DNA of 32,265 bases from Chloroflexota bacterium (lineage in GTDB: Bacteria > Chloroflexota > Anaerolineae > Aggregatilineales > J027), in NCBI GenBank assembly GCA_010092845.1, contig JAADYW010000159.1, forward strand, positions 1 through 32,265. Reading direction: 5' to 3'. A program made the translations under genes and the position numbers. The notes under the pieces are model-generated. The model saw nothing but the letters and a program-made list of their open reading frames with translations, searched no databases and was not told the DNA's origin. The first letter of the stretch is position 1, and each line of letters starts with the position of its first letter. Shown here in pieces: positions 24,708-32,240 of this stretch.

Positions 24708-25412
24708 ATGGAACCATTGATTACGATGAAGAATGTCAGCAAGGTCTATGAGACCAAAGCTGGCCCCATTCATGCTCTTCGTGGCGTTGATCTGACCGTA
24801 AATGAAGGTGAATTCGTGGCAATCGTGGGACCTTCGGGTAGTGGAAAAAGCACGCTAATCAATGTCATCACCGGTATTGATACGCCAACGGATGGCGAAA
24901 TCGTTGTTGGTGGCCAACGCCTCAATGACATGAACCAGGACGATATTGCGACCTGGCGCAGCAAAAATGTTGGGGTTGTGTTCCAGTTCTTTCAACTGCT
25001 ACCGACTCTAACCGTACACGACAATGTTATTGTCCCCATGCAGTACGCCAATACGCATCGGGGTGAGCGGGGCGAACGTGCGCTGGCAATGCTGCGGCTG
25101 GTCGGCGCTGAGCATGTTGCTGACCAGTATCCGGCCCAGATTTCCGGCGGTGACCGTCAGCGGGCTGCCATAGCGCGGGCCCTCGTCAATGATCCGGTCG
25201 CTCTGGTTGGCGATGAACCGACTGGCAATCTTGATCCGGAATCAGCCGAAAAGATCATCCAGCTATTTGAAGAATTAGTGGATGCTGGCAAGACGATTGT
25301 GCTGGTCACTCACGACCGCGCCCTGGCTGGACGTTTGCCCCGCGTCGAAGAGGTGCGTGGTGGAAGTCTTGTTGCTGAAGAGGATATCGATGAGCGTTTG
25401 CTGGTGCGCTGA
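24708..25412 (+). CDS. ABC transporter ATP-binding protein (MacB/LolD type), second paralogue
   Basis: A 234-residue paralogue of the ATPase at 21172. It has Walker A 'GPSGSGKSTLI', Q-loop 'GVVFQFFQLLPTLT', Walker B 'VALVGDEPTGNLD', and normal H-loop 'IVLVTHDRALA'. The signature is 'ISGGDRQRAAIARAL', with Asp replacing the usual Gln after SGG. It follows the permease by 27 bases with AAAGG before the ATG. The two ATPases therefore have complementary departures: one in the H-loop, one in the signature motif. This is the pattern of an asymmetric heterodimeric ABC exporter with one main hydrolysis site. Confidence 0.92.
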   Translation: MEPLITMKNVSKVYETKAGPIHALRGVDLTVNEGEFVAIVGPSGSGKSTLINVITGIDTPTDGEIVVGGQRLNDMNQDDIATWRSKNVGVVFQFFQLLPTLTVHDNVIVPMQYANTHRGERGERALAMLRLVGAEHVADQYPAQISGGDRQRAAIARALVNDPVALVGDEPTGNLDPESAEKIIQLFEELVDAGKTIVLVTHDRALAGRLPRVEEVRGGSLVAEEDIDERLLVR

Positions 25413-25633
25413 GCATGCCAGATTATTGTCTCAATCAAAGTTGAAGTGATGCCTGGCTAGAGTGGGCTGGCCATGAGCCAGTGGCTTTGGGCTATTCGCA
25501 AGGCAGCCAAATGTCCACTGGATGTTGCTCTTGGCTCCAGCACCCTGCTCGTCAGCTGGGGCGTTTCACAGCGCCTCAGGGATTTGCTTTTCTTCAATAT
25601 CCATAAAGGGATATTCTGCGTTTTTGGATCGAT
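25413..25633. other. Intergenic stretch between ABC operon and CDF pseudogene
   Basis: No credible gene is seen here; the ORF starting at 25473 lacks family features and runs antisense to the CDF remnant. The one feature is the hairpin at 25596-25615, listed separately. Confidence 0.4.
25596..25615 (+). terminator. Hairpin with T-run, probable terminator
   Basis: AATATCC-ATAAAG-GGATATT (7-bp perfect stem) is followed on the plus strand by CTGCG and then five T bases. It could end the ABC operon, although it is about 180 bases downstream of its stop. Confidence 0.4.
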
Positions 25634-26097
25634 TCATTCCCGCATGGGGCACTTCTCGCTTTCGTACTCAACCGCAATAGTGATGTACTCGAGAGGCAAG
25701 CTATCAATTGCCCGCTTCCCGTCCTCCCGAATGCTCACAATCTCGTCGCTGGATGTTCCATCAGCGGCTTCACGGCTGACCGCGACGTGAATGCTGCGCG
25801 GAATGTGCTGTTTCTCGCGGTTGCGTCGGCCCGGACGGGGCCGTCAGGCGCTAACGTGGCCGGTTGCGGCGTGCGTAGCCGTGACGAGTAGCGTGTGTCG
25901 CTTTGCTTCTCTGAAACGTGTTCAAGGTACCAGGCTAGCTCTAATGAAAGGCTATCGCCCAGGTCGTGCAATGCATCGGACAGGATGGCGACACTGTTGA
26001 TGAGCAGTCCCCCAACAATCTCCGCCAGGGTGCAAGGTGAGATTCAGGAACAAGGCTGTCCCAATATCGCTGTGGTTATCCTGGTCCGGCTGTTCAT
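25634..26097 (-). pseudogene. Cation diffusion facilitator (CDF) efflux pump remnant
   Basis: This gene is absent from the ORF track as such. From ATG 26097 one frame reads 'MNSRTRITTAIL', is broken by TGA at 26046-26044, and resumes as 'TLAEIVGGLLINSVAILSDA' followed by 'LHDLGDSLSLELAWYLE'. That is the first half of transmembrane helix 2 and the metal-binding HDxxD of CDF zinc/cadmium exporters. The alternate frame covers the break as 'TALFLNLTL', matching the CDF helix 1 'FLNLxF'. After about 25840 the middle is missing. The C-terminal dimer domain continues in another frame as 'SDEIVSIREDGKRAIDSLPL' and 'EYITIAVEYESEKCPMRE', stop at 25634. So at least two frameshifts plus an internal deletion of most of the membrane part have destroyed it. 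Intact relatives are about 300 residues. Confidence 0.75.
25827..25857 (-). repeat. REP-like palindromic element, copy 2
   Basis: Read on the minus strand, the box ACGTTAGCGCC (25857-25847) is followed 3 bases on by the hairpin CGGCCC-CGTCC-GGGCCG (25843-25827). The box is identical to copy 1 at 10230-10240, while the hairpin arms differ in sequence but not in form. It sits at the internal deletion point of the CDF pseudogene. Confidence 0.5.
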
Positions 26098-26203
26098 GTT
26101 GGTGTGTCGCGTTGTTCCCTGCTCACCGACTGATGCTGTCCCCATTGCTGTTCAAACCCGGTCGGTTTTCGTAGTTTGGTGTTGCACGTAGTCAATATGG
26201 CGG
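26098..26203. other. Short intergenic stretch, no feature recognised
   Basis: Contains the upstream part of the CDF remnant on the minus strand. No ribosome site or promoter stands out, in keeping with a dead gene. Confidence 0.3.
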
Positions 26204-26248
26204 GCAAACCTGCGTGTGGAAGCAGATTCCTCCCGCACGCAGGTTTGC
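26204..26248 (-). terminator. 13-bp perfect hairpin after the LysM/GerMN gene
   Basis: GCAAACCTGCGTG (26204-26216) and CACGCAGGTTTGC (26236-26248) pair perfectly around a 19-base loop, 22 bases after the stop at 26271. No T-tract follows, so it may act by stalling or by protecting the mRNA end. Confidence 0.65.
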
Positions 26249-26270
26249 GTGGTGCATTGTTCACACGGGC

Positions 26271-27518
26271 CTAGCGAATGGCTTCGGCCAGAGGTTGCCC
26301 ATTAATCGAGATTGTCACCTCGTCGATGGTGTCATATTGCAATGCTGTCTGGCGGAGTTGTTGCTCAATGCGCGGAACATCACACACGCCGCCAATACTG
26401 ACGTCACCACTCAGGGCGATAATCGCTTCGCCATTCTGGATGTCGATGCCATCAACTATCAGGTTGGAGCGGTACAGCGCATTGTACAGGCCTGACTGGC
26501 CATAAGTACGCGTGTCAATTGCGAGCAACTCCCCTAGAGCCGCTGTCAAGGGAGCGATGGTCGGGCGGATGTCATCTATAACTGGCACAAGGCTATCTCC
26601 ACAGCCGATTTCCATGCCAGACCGACCTGCATCACCCAGTGCCACCAGATAGATCTGGGTTTGATCAAATAGTGCTGTTTCGGTTACCTCGAACACCTCA
26701 GAGATGGTTTCCTGATTATTGAGCACCACAACACCGACCCATTCCTCGCCAATGTCGGCGGTTTCGGGAATGGCCACTGTAGTTGAGAGGGTGCCGTCTA
26801 AGCCGATTTCACGCACAGCGAGGACATCGTATTCTGAGCGGAAGCGTCCCAGGCCAATTTCAACGCGTGCACCAGGCGGAAAGCCGGTGGCGGTCAGCGT
26901 GAGGACGGTGCCTGGCGGACCACTGTCCGGGGCGATAGATACGGTGTATGGGCTATCGGCGGTGGGTATCGCCAGGCGCTGTCCGGCGTAGATCAGGGAA
27001 GGGTCTACGATGTCTGGGTTGACCGCCAATAACTCAGCAACCGTGGTGTCACACGCCACAGCGATCTCTGAAAGGGTTACGCCTCGCTCGACTTCATAGA
27101 AGGCTCCACACTCTTCAGGATCTATATCGTTAGGTGGGGGCATGGGCGTGATAGGCTCAACTGGTTGCGCCGGATAGGAATCACATAGAATAGCCATTTC
27201 AGGATCGGTGGCATTCTCGGGTACCCGGTAATCATATGTGATACCGGCATAAGTTATTAGAAACTGATAGCCAGGTGTGATGACCTGCGCATATCCCTGA
27301 CCTGGCCTGGGGCAGCCAAGACTAGCATCCGGGAAGTCGCGTGCCTCCCATTGAAAACGTGTTATCGTTTCAAAATTAATGGGATCACCGGTTTGGATGG
27401 CCAAAGCGTCAAACGCCACTTCAATCTCTGGCGGCGGGGAAGGCTGTTGGGCTACTGCCGGTACAATTCCCAGCGCCGGCAGCAATAGTAGGACGATCAT
27501 GGTCAATATGCGTTTCAT
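26271..27518 (-). CDS. Secreted LysM and GerMN-like domain protein
   Basis: A 415-residue exported protein with signal peptide 'MKRILTMIVLLLLPALGIVP...A' ahead of a Pro-rich linker. An N-terminal domain has 'FPDASLGCPRPGQGYAQVIT', which I associate with secreted Chloroflexota proteins. Next is a LysM cell-wall-binding domain ('ERGVTLSEIAVACDTTVAEL', 'SLIYAGQRLAIP'). A beta-sandwich IPT/TIG-like domain ('SGPPGTVLTLTATGFPPGA') follows. The C-terminal part ends 'YDTIDEVTISINGQPLAEAI', like GerMN domains of spore and secreted lipoproteins. It probably binds peptidoglycan or another glycan outside the cell. ATG 27518 has AGGAGGAG upstream; the ORF track start at 27608 is too long. Confidence 0.82.
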   Translation of the reverse strand: MKRILTMIVLLLLPALGIVPAVAQQPSPPPEIEVAFDALAIQTGDPINFETITRFQWEARDFPDASLGCPRPGQGYAQVITPGYQFLITYAGITYDYRVPENATDPEMAILCDSYPAQPVEPITPMPPPNDIDPEECGAFYEVERGVTLSEIAVACDTTVAELLAVNPDIVDPSLIYAGQRLAIPTADSPYTVSIAPDSGPPGTVLTLTATGFPPGARVEIGLGRFRSEYDVLAVREIGLDGTLSTTVAIPETADIGEEWVGVVVLNNQETISEVFEVTETALFDQTQIYLVALGDAGRSGMEIGCGDSLVPVIDDIRPTIAPLTAALGELLAIDTRTYGQSGLYNALYRSNLIVDGIDIQNGEAIIALSGDVSIGGVCDVPRIEQQLRQTALQYDTIDEVTISINGQPLAEAIR

Positions 27519-27564
27519 GGTCTGTCTCCTCCTTGTTTTAAGGAAAGCACTGCGAGGGCATTGT

Positions 27565-27702
27565 CTACTTGTTCTTGTCGTTACCGAGCCGATCCCGGAT
27601 AGCTTCAAGAGCTTTGATGCCCCGGTAACCTAGAACGAAGTAGCCAATTGTTGCTACAAGGCCTACGATCGCAAGAATCACAGCTATGGTTTGAATATCC
27701 AT
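27565..27702 (-). CDS. 45-residue single-span membrane protein (not in ORF track)
   Basis: A small ORF below the track's length cut-off. ATG 27702 has AAGGA 8 bases upstream. The product is one transmembrane helix ('IAVILAIVGLVATIGYFVLG') followed by a basic, charged tail ('KALEAIRDRLGNDKNK'), stop TAG 27565. The ribosome site, the helix and the amphipathic tail make a chance ORF unlikely. It lies 46 bases upstream of the LysM/GerMN gene on the same strand and may be co-transcribed. Function unknown; such proteins often assist a larger membrane partner. Confidence 0.7.
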   Translation of the reverse strand: MDIQTIAVILAIVGLVATIGYFVLGYRGIKALEAIRDRLGNDKNK

Positions 27703-27928
27703 TGAAAACATCCTTCGCAGGTGTTGCCATTTAGGTGGTTGGTATGCTTCTTGCCGACAATGACCCTGCCAGACTCGACTTTAATTGCTCATCCAGATAT
27801 TACACATCAATCGACCGACTACAGTTTTCCTGGTCCGAAATGACCACATTCCGGCCTCGGGCCTTCTGACTACAACTTATTTCTATATGTGATCCGTGGA
27901 TTGGGCATTGCTGTCTGTTATTGGGCGC

Positions 27929-28990
27929 CTAAACTGGCGATGCATCCGGAGAATGATTCACTTCTATAATGTCCTTAATATAGATTTCGCGCACAAGGAC
28001 AATGGCGGCGACGGTAACGGGGGCTGCCAGCGCAATGCCAACAAAACCGACCAGCGCGCCCAGAATGAGCTGCACACTGAGTGTTAGGGCTGGCGGGAGC
28101 GCCATTGCGGTCCGTTGGAGCGTAGGGGTCAAGACAAGCGACTCGATTTGCTGGACGAGCCAGTACATGATGGCGGCATAGAGAGGGTACAGCGGGCCTA
28201 CCGTGAAGGCGACGAGTATGCCCGGGATTGCACCAATGAACGAGCCGATGAAGGGAATTATCGCAAAAGCTCCGGCAATGATCCCCAGGATGATGGCACC
28301 GGGTACGCCCAGGATCAACAAGCCTATTGCGGAGAGAAAACCTGTCGTGAATACGGATACCAATCGCACCGCAATCCACTCCTTGAGACTTTCCCCTAGT
28401 GCGCTTATGATCTCGCAAGCACGATCGCGATCGCGCACCGGAATCACGCGCAAAAAATTGTCCACGTAGAATGAGGGCTCAAGGCTGATCGTCAGCGCGA
28501 TGATCAGCACAAGTATTGTATTGGTCACCCCCGCCACAAGCGTTGAAAAGGTCCCAATAATTCTGGAAAAAGCGCCAGATTGGCCATTGGAAAGTAATGA
28601 GTTCAGGACTTCCGCGTTGTCGGGCATCGAATCGATGATCGACCGACCCCATTGATACTGTTCCAGTTCCGCTCGAATCTCTTCAGTCGCCTCTGGTAGA
28701 TTGCTTTCTAACTGCTCAATTTCGTCGACAAGATAGGGGGCCCCCAGATAGCCCACCGTGCCCACCACCGCAACGCCCCCCACGAGAAGTAGTATGAGGG
28801 CAACGCGGCGCGAAAACGGTGTTCTGCGGGATATCCAGCTACTGACTCCATCGAGCCATAAAGCCAGCAGTATACCAATGAAGATCAATAGCAGAATATC
28901 GAAGGTGTACCAGGCAATGACTAGCAGCAGCCCGATAGTAGCCAGAATCAGTACTTTATTGACAAAACTGGTATTGATATCGTCATTCAT
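27929..28990 (-). CDS. AI-2E family (PerM/YdiK-type) transporter
   Basis: A 353-residue integral membrane protein of the UPF0118/AI-2E family. The first half has helices 'VLILATIGLLLVIAWYTFDI', 'LLLIFIGILLALWLDGVSSW' and 'VALILLLVGGVAVVGTVGYL', then a large loop with acidic residues. The second half contains 'GVPGAIILGIIAGAFAIIPF', the 'IPFIGSFIGAIPG' motif and 'YWLVQQIESLVLTPTLQRTA', the hallmark of the family. Members export or move small molecules or ions; AI-2 transport is proven for few. The ribosome site is weak. It lies 39 bases downstream of the phosphoribosyltransferase stop, likely in one unit with it. Confidence 0.9.
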   Translation of the reverse strand: MNDDINTSFVNKVLILATIGLLLVIAWYTFDILLLIFIGILLALWLDGVSSWISRRTPFSRRVALILLLVGGVAVVGTVGYLGAPYLVDEIEQLESNLPEATEEIRAELEQYQWGRSIIDSMPDNAEVLNSLLSNGQSGAFSRIIGTFSTLVAGVTNTILVLIIALTISLEPSFYVDNFLRVIPVRDRDRACEIISALGESLKEWIAVRLVSVFTTGFLSAIGLLILGVPGAIILGIIAGAFAIIPFIGSFIGAIPGILVAFTVGPLYPLYAAIMYWLVQQIESLVLTPTLQRTAMALPPALTLSVQLILGALVGFVGIALAAPVTVAAIVLVREIYIKDIIEVNHSPDASPV

Positions 28991-29029
28991 GGTAGAAGCT
29001 TCAGGTTTCTATTGGTCATTTTGTGTTTA

Positions 29030-29689
29030 CTAGCGTGATGCATGCTGCTGCCAAGCCTTGGCGAGCAAATGACGCACTTCGTCATCAGTGGTCTGTGGGA
29101 AATGCCGGTACCATCTGCCTACTCCGCCAAAATGAGTAGGGGTCTGGGCGCAGATCACCTCGTCTGCTTGTCTCTCTAGTTCGGCACAGGTGTCGGCAGG
29201 GGCCACCGGAACGGCCACCACGGTCTGGGCGGGATTCCTCCGCTGCAAAGCCTGGATCGCCGCGCGCATTGTCGCCCCAGTTGCTAATCCATCATCGACC
29301 AGGATAACTGCCCGACCCATAATGGCCGGCATTGGTCGGTCGTCTCGATAGGTGGCTAGGCGGCGCTCTAGCTCGCGGCGTTCACGATCTGTAACGCGAT
29401 CTAGTACCTTTTCTGAGATGCCAGCGTGCTGGACGACTTCCCGGTTGACGACGCGTGGTCCATCCATCGCAATCGCTCCCATGGCCAGCTCTTCGTGTTG
29501 GGGAACACCAAGCTTACGAACAACGAATACATCCAGAGGGAGATCAAGTGCCTGGGCGACCTCAAACGCCACAGGAATACCGCCGCGCGGTAGCCCTAGG
29601 ACCAGACCATCGCTACGATAAGCATAGTGTTTCAACTTGGTCGCCAAAAAACGCCCGGCTTCCTGGCGATTCTCGAATCCGTTTTGCAT
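29030..29689 (-). CDS. Phosphoribosyltransferase-domain protein
   Basis: A 219-residue protein of the type I phosphoribosyltransferase fold. The PRPP-binding loop is 'AVILVDDGLATGATMRAAIQ' and the N-terminal loop 'LVLGLPRGGIPVAFEVAQAL' carries the family's PRGG motif. The insert 'RKLGVPQHEELAMGAIAMDG' is typical of the group often found as free-standing or fused to dienelactone-hydrolase-like domains. The base substrate is not evident, so I give no specific name. GGAGG lies about 10 bases before the ATG. It stands between an M50 protease and an AI-2E transporter on the same strand. Confidence 0.9.
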   Translation of the reverse strand: MQNGFENRQEAGRFLATKLKHYAYRSDGLVLGLPRGGIPVAFEVAQALDLPLDVFVVRKLGVPQHEELAMGAIAMDGPRVVNREVVQHAGISEKVLDRVTDRERRELERRLATYRDDRPMPAIMGRAVILVDDGLATGATMRAAIQALQRRNPAQTVVAVPVAPADTCAELERQADEVICAQTPTHFGGVGRWYRHFPQTTDDEVRHLLAKAWQQHASR

Positions 29690-29747
29690 AAGTCACGGCC
29701 TCCTCGTATTGATATTCAGGGGATACAACCAGGAGTAGTTGCTCGAT

Positions 29748-30953
29748 CTATACAGAGCCTACTTCCGAATGGACCTGCAACCAGCGAACAATATCGCGGC
29801 GGCGTAAGACGCCTGTGAGTTCTGAGCCGGATGCTGTAACTACGGGCACCTGGCGCACATCCTGTCGGGCCAGCTTGGTCCATGCATCCGCTGCATCGTC
29901 GTTAGCTTCAACTGTCATCAGGTTGTCAATGGGAGTCATCGCTTGCTGGACTGTTGTTTCTGACCATTTTTCGCGCGCTATGTTGCGAATATCCTGCAGG
30001 GTTATCAAGCCAACGAGGCGCTGGTTGTCTACTACTGGAAAGGCGTGATCATCATGTTTCATAACGTAGTCATCAACTAATGCCTGGATGGTGACTGTCG
30101 ATGCAACTGTGGGTGGATTCGAACGCATCATGTCGGCGACGGTGACATCTGCCAGAACGTCCTGAACCACGACGCGCTGATAGGTGGCCACCGCGGCACT
30201 ATTTAAGAACCAACCGATGAATGCCAGCCACAGGCCACCAACGACACCGGTTCCGAAGATAGGTATCTGCGCACCGAAAACCATAGCAATACCGGTCACG
30301 ATGAATAACCACGCGATGCCCTGGCCTACCCATGATGCCCAGCGGGTTGCCTGACGCAGGTTACCCGTCGAGGCCCAGAGTGCTGAACGAAGCAGCCGTC
30401 CGCCATCCAGCGGAAAGCCAGGGATCAAGTTGAAGAAGCCTAGTAGCAGATTGATTGAACCGAGCCACAGGAACAATGTGGCTGCAGGCTCCAGGTCGCC
30501 GAAGGTTGCTTCTGGATCGCTGACAGTGTCACCGATCGGGGCTGCTATGATATTGCCTGCCACCAATAAGATCACGCCCAGAATGATGCTGGCCAGCGGT
30601 CCTACAATAGTGATCAGAAATTCAGATTTCGGTGTGTCGGGGTCACGTTCAATATTGGAAACACCACCAAAGAGAAACAGCGTGATGCTGCGCACCGGCA
30701 CCCCCCGCGCCTGAGCAACCAGCGAATGAGCCAGTTCATGAATCAGTACCGAAGCAAAGAATAGGACAGCGGCAATAACTGCCAGGGCCAGGACTGAGCC
30801 TGTCTGCCAATCATCGTGAATCTGGTCGAAGCTCGCTGCTAAATTCCACGTGATCAGGAAAAAAATCAGCAACCAACTCCAGTCGATCCGGATGTTGATT
30901 CCAAAAAACCGCCCGATTTTGAGACTACTGGTCATCATTGGGCTGAAGACCAT
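29748..30953 (-). CDS. M50 (site-2) metalloprotease with two CBS domains
   Basis: A 401-residue integral membrane zinc protease. The catalytic motif is 'LIHELAHSLVAQARG' (HExxH) and the second metal ligand region is 'FPLDGGRLLRSALW' (the family's xPDG-like motif, here LDGG). About six transmembrane helices precede a C-terminal pair of CBS domains (about residues 265-400: 'DMMRSNPPTVAS', 'VVDNQRLVGLITLQDIRN', 'VVTASGSELTGVLRRRDIVR'), which sense adenine nucleotides in other proteins. It cuts substrates within the membrane; the target is unknown. The ATG at 30953 is preferred because AGGTG lies 5 bases upstream; ATG 30971 and the ATGs at 30938/30935 are alternatives. It is the first gene of the minus-strand unit. 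Confidence 0.92.
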   Translation of the reverse strand: MVFSPMMTSSLKIGRFFGINIRIDWSWLLIFFLITWNLAASFDQIHDDWQTGSVLALAVIAAVLFFASVLIHELAHSLVAQARGVPVRSITLFLFGGVSNIERDPDTPKSEFLITIVGPLASIILGVILLVAGNIIAAPIGDTVSDPEATFGDLEPAATLFLWLGSINLLLGFFNLIPGFPLDGGRLLRSALWASTGNLRQATRWASWVGQGIAWLFIVTGIAMVFGAQIPIFGTGVVGGLWLAFIGWFLNSAAVATYQRVVVQDVLADVTVADMMRSNPPTVASTVTIQALVDDYVMKHDDHAFPVVDNQRLVGLITLQDIRNIAREKWSETTVQQAMTPIDNLMTVEANDDAADAWTKLARQDVRQVPVVTASGSELTGVLRRRDIVRWLQVHSEVGSV

Positions 30954-31287
30954 CCTTTCACCTAATGTCAAGGAATTCTTCCGTGGTGTGCTTAAAAGCC
31001 AGTATTTGGCCCATCACCATTTTTTCACGCTAGTGTAAGCGATACATCTGGATAATTCGTCGTGGGGATGACCGATTTTGGCATGGTCCATACGGACTAT
31101 TCAAGCGAGCCTATCTGGACTGGTTTCTGAATGCCGGTCCTCAGCGGGGGTCTTGCTGAGGAGTGCTTTAGCAAAGGCGCGAAAACAGGAACGCGAGCCA
31201 GAGACAACAGGATGCTGGCGGCAATGGAGGGTCTGTGGACAATTGGTATCATGTGGATTCAGAGATCACGCAAGGAGACCTGAACTT
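30954..31287. other. Divergent intergenic region
   Basis: This 334-base gap separates the M50 protease (-) from the hydrolase remnant (+). It must hold promoters for both; none is clear. A 7-bp hairpin CCTCAGC/GCTGAGG (31139-31145, 31155-31161) is the only obvious structure. Short ORFs here lack any family pattern. Confidence 0.4.
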
Positions 31288-32075
31288 ATGCCCACAGTTG
31301 ATCTTGGTGGCATGGATATTCTCACTATACCGACGAGGGGCAGGGCGATGTATTACTGAACTTCCCTGACCATCTCCACTCATTACAAGTGTACGAGGCT
31401 GAGATTGCCCATTTCGCTGATCGTTTCCGAGTTCTTTCCTACGATTATCCAGGACGCGGGCAATCCACACGTGAGCAGAAATATGCGGATGAGCGTGCCT
31501 TCGATCAGTGGAATCACTGGTCGGACCTGGCGTGTCATCTTCTTTTGGCGCTAAAAGTTGCGAGCGCTTACGTGATGGGGGTGGGTGGCGGCGCTCGGGC
31601 AGCGCTGTTCTTTGCCGGCCATCATGCTCCAATGCACAATTTGATCACCAAAGGGGTACTGGCGGATAGCTTCCTGGCCGATCTCGACATGCGGACCTTT
31701 CACCGGTCCCTCGACGTTCGTGAGCACTTCTATGTGCGGAATCACCGCGCCCTTCAACTGCAACATGGCGATGACTGGCGCCAGGTGGTGGATGACGATA
31801 CCGCCTATTTGCGTGCTATCGCCTCACGCGGTGGGTATGCCTTGCCCGAATTTGTGCTGAATTCAGTACGGTGCCCTGTCTTGCTTACTGGCCACTAAAA
31901 AGACCCACTACGTCCAGGAATCGTGCGGGAATACGCACGTCTCGCCGGGATTATCCCCCAATGTAATGTCTATGTTGCTGCTGATGCCGGTCATCCGTAT
32001 ATTGAATATCCCTTCATGTGGAGCAACCCGGATATGTTTAGACAGTTGGCCGATCTTTTTCTCGCCGCCAACTAG
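31288..32075 (+). pseudogene. Alpha/beta-hydrolase-fold protein, frameshifted and with in-frame TAA
   Basis: From ATG 31288 (AAGGAG upstream) the frame reads 'MPTVDLGGMDI' and then shifts near 31320; the adjacent frame carries 'YTDEGQGDVLLNFPDHLHSL' and runs through 'LSYDYPGRGQSTRE' and 'YVMGVGGGARAALFFAGHH'. That frame is stopped by TAA 31896-31898 after 'CPVLLTGH', but the same frame then continues 'KDPLRPGIVREYARLAG' and 'AADAGHPYIEYP' to TAG 32075, including the expected C-terminal catalytic His (GHPYIE). So one indel and one nonsense base interrupt a protein of about 260 residues. The nucleophile elbow reads GVGGG with no Ser, so even intact it might not be a standard hydrolase. Real decay and assembly error are both possible. 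Confidence 0.75.
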
Positions 32076-32169
32076 CAATCTTTGCTGGTACACCTGCAAG
32101 CAGGTGAATCGATCCGTCTGGTGAGAGATCCAAACGTGCGAAACCCCGCGCCCGGGTTGGCGAACGTAT

Positions 32170-32208
32170 GGCGGGGACGGCGGGCATATAGCAAAAACCC
32201 CCCCGCCG
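32170..32208. repeat. GC-rich hairpin near the contig end
   Basis: GGCGGGG (32170-32176) can pair with CCCCGCC (32201-32207), and CGGCGGG (32178-32184) with CCCGCCG (32202-32208), so two alternative stems share one arm. It lies downstream of the hydrolase remnant. Confidence 0.35.
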
Positions 32209-32224
32209 AAACCCCCTAAGAAAT

Positions 32225-32240
32225 AGGGCCAACCGGCCCT
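32225..32240 (+). terminator. Terminator hairpin downstream of the hydrolase remnant
   Basis: AGGGCC-AACC-GGCCCT (6-bp perfect stem, 4-base loop), followed by a moderately T-rich tail (TTATTTTCT about 10 bases on). It fits the end of the plus-strand unit. Confidence 0.45.

Noticed and set aside
25473-25790. ORF of 105 residues on the plus strand
   Set aside because: Antisense to the readable CDF C-terminal domain, with no family pattern of its own.
31070-31140. Glycoside hydrolase family 1 C-terminal remnant ('TDFGMVHTDYSS')
   Set aside because: Only about twelve residues resemble the GH1 tail and nothing upstream continues it; chance similarity cannot be excluded.
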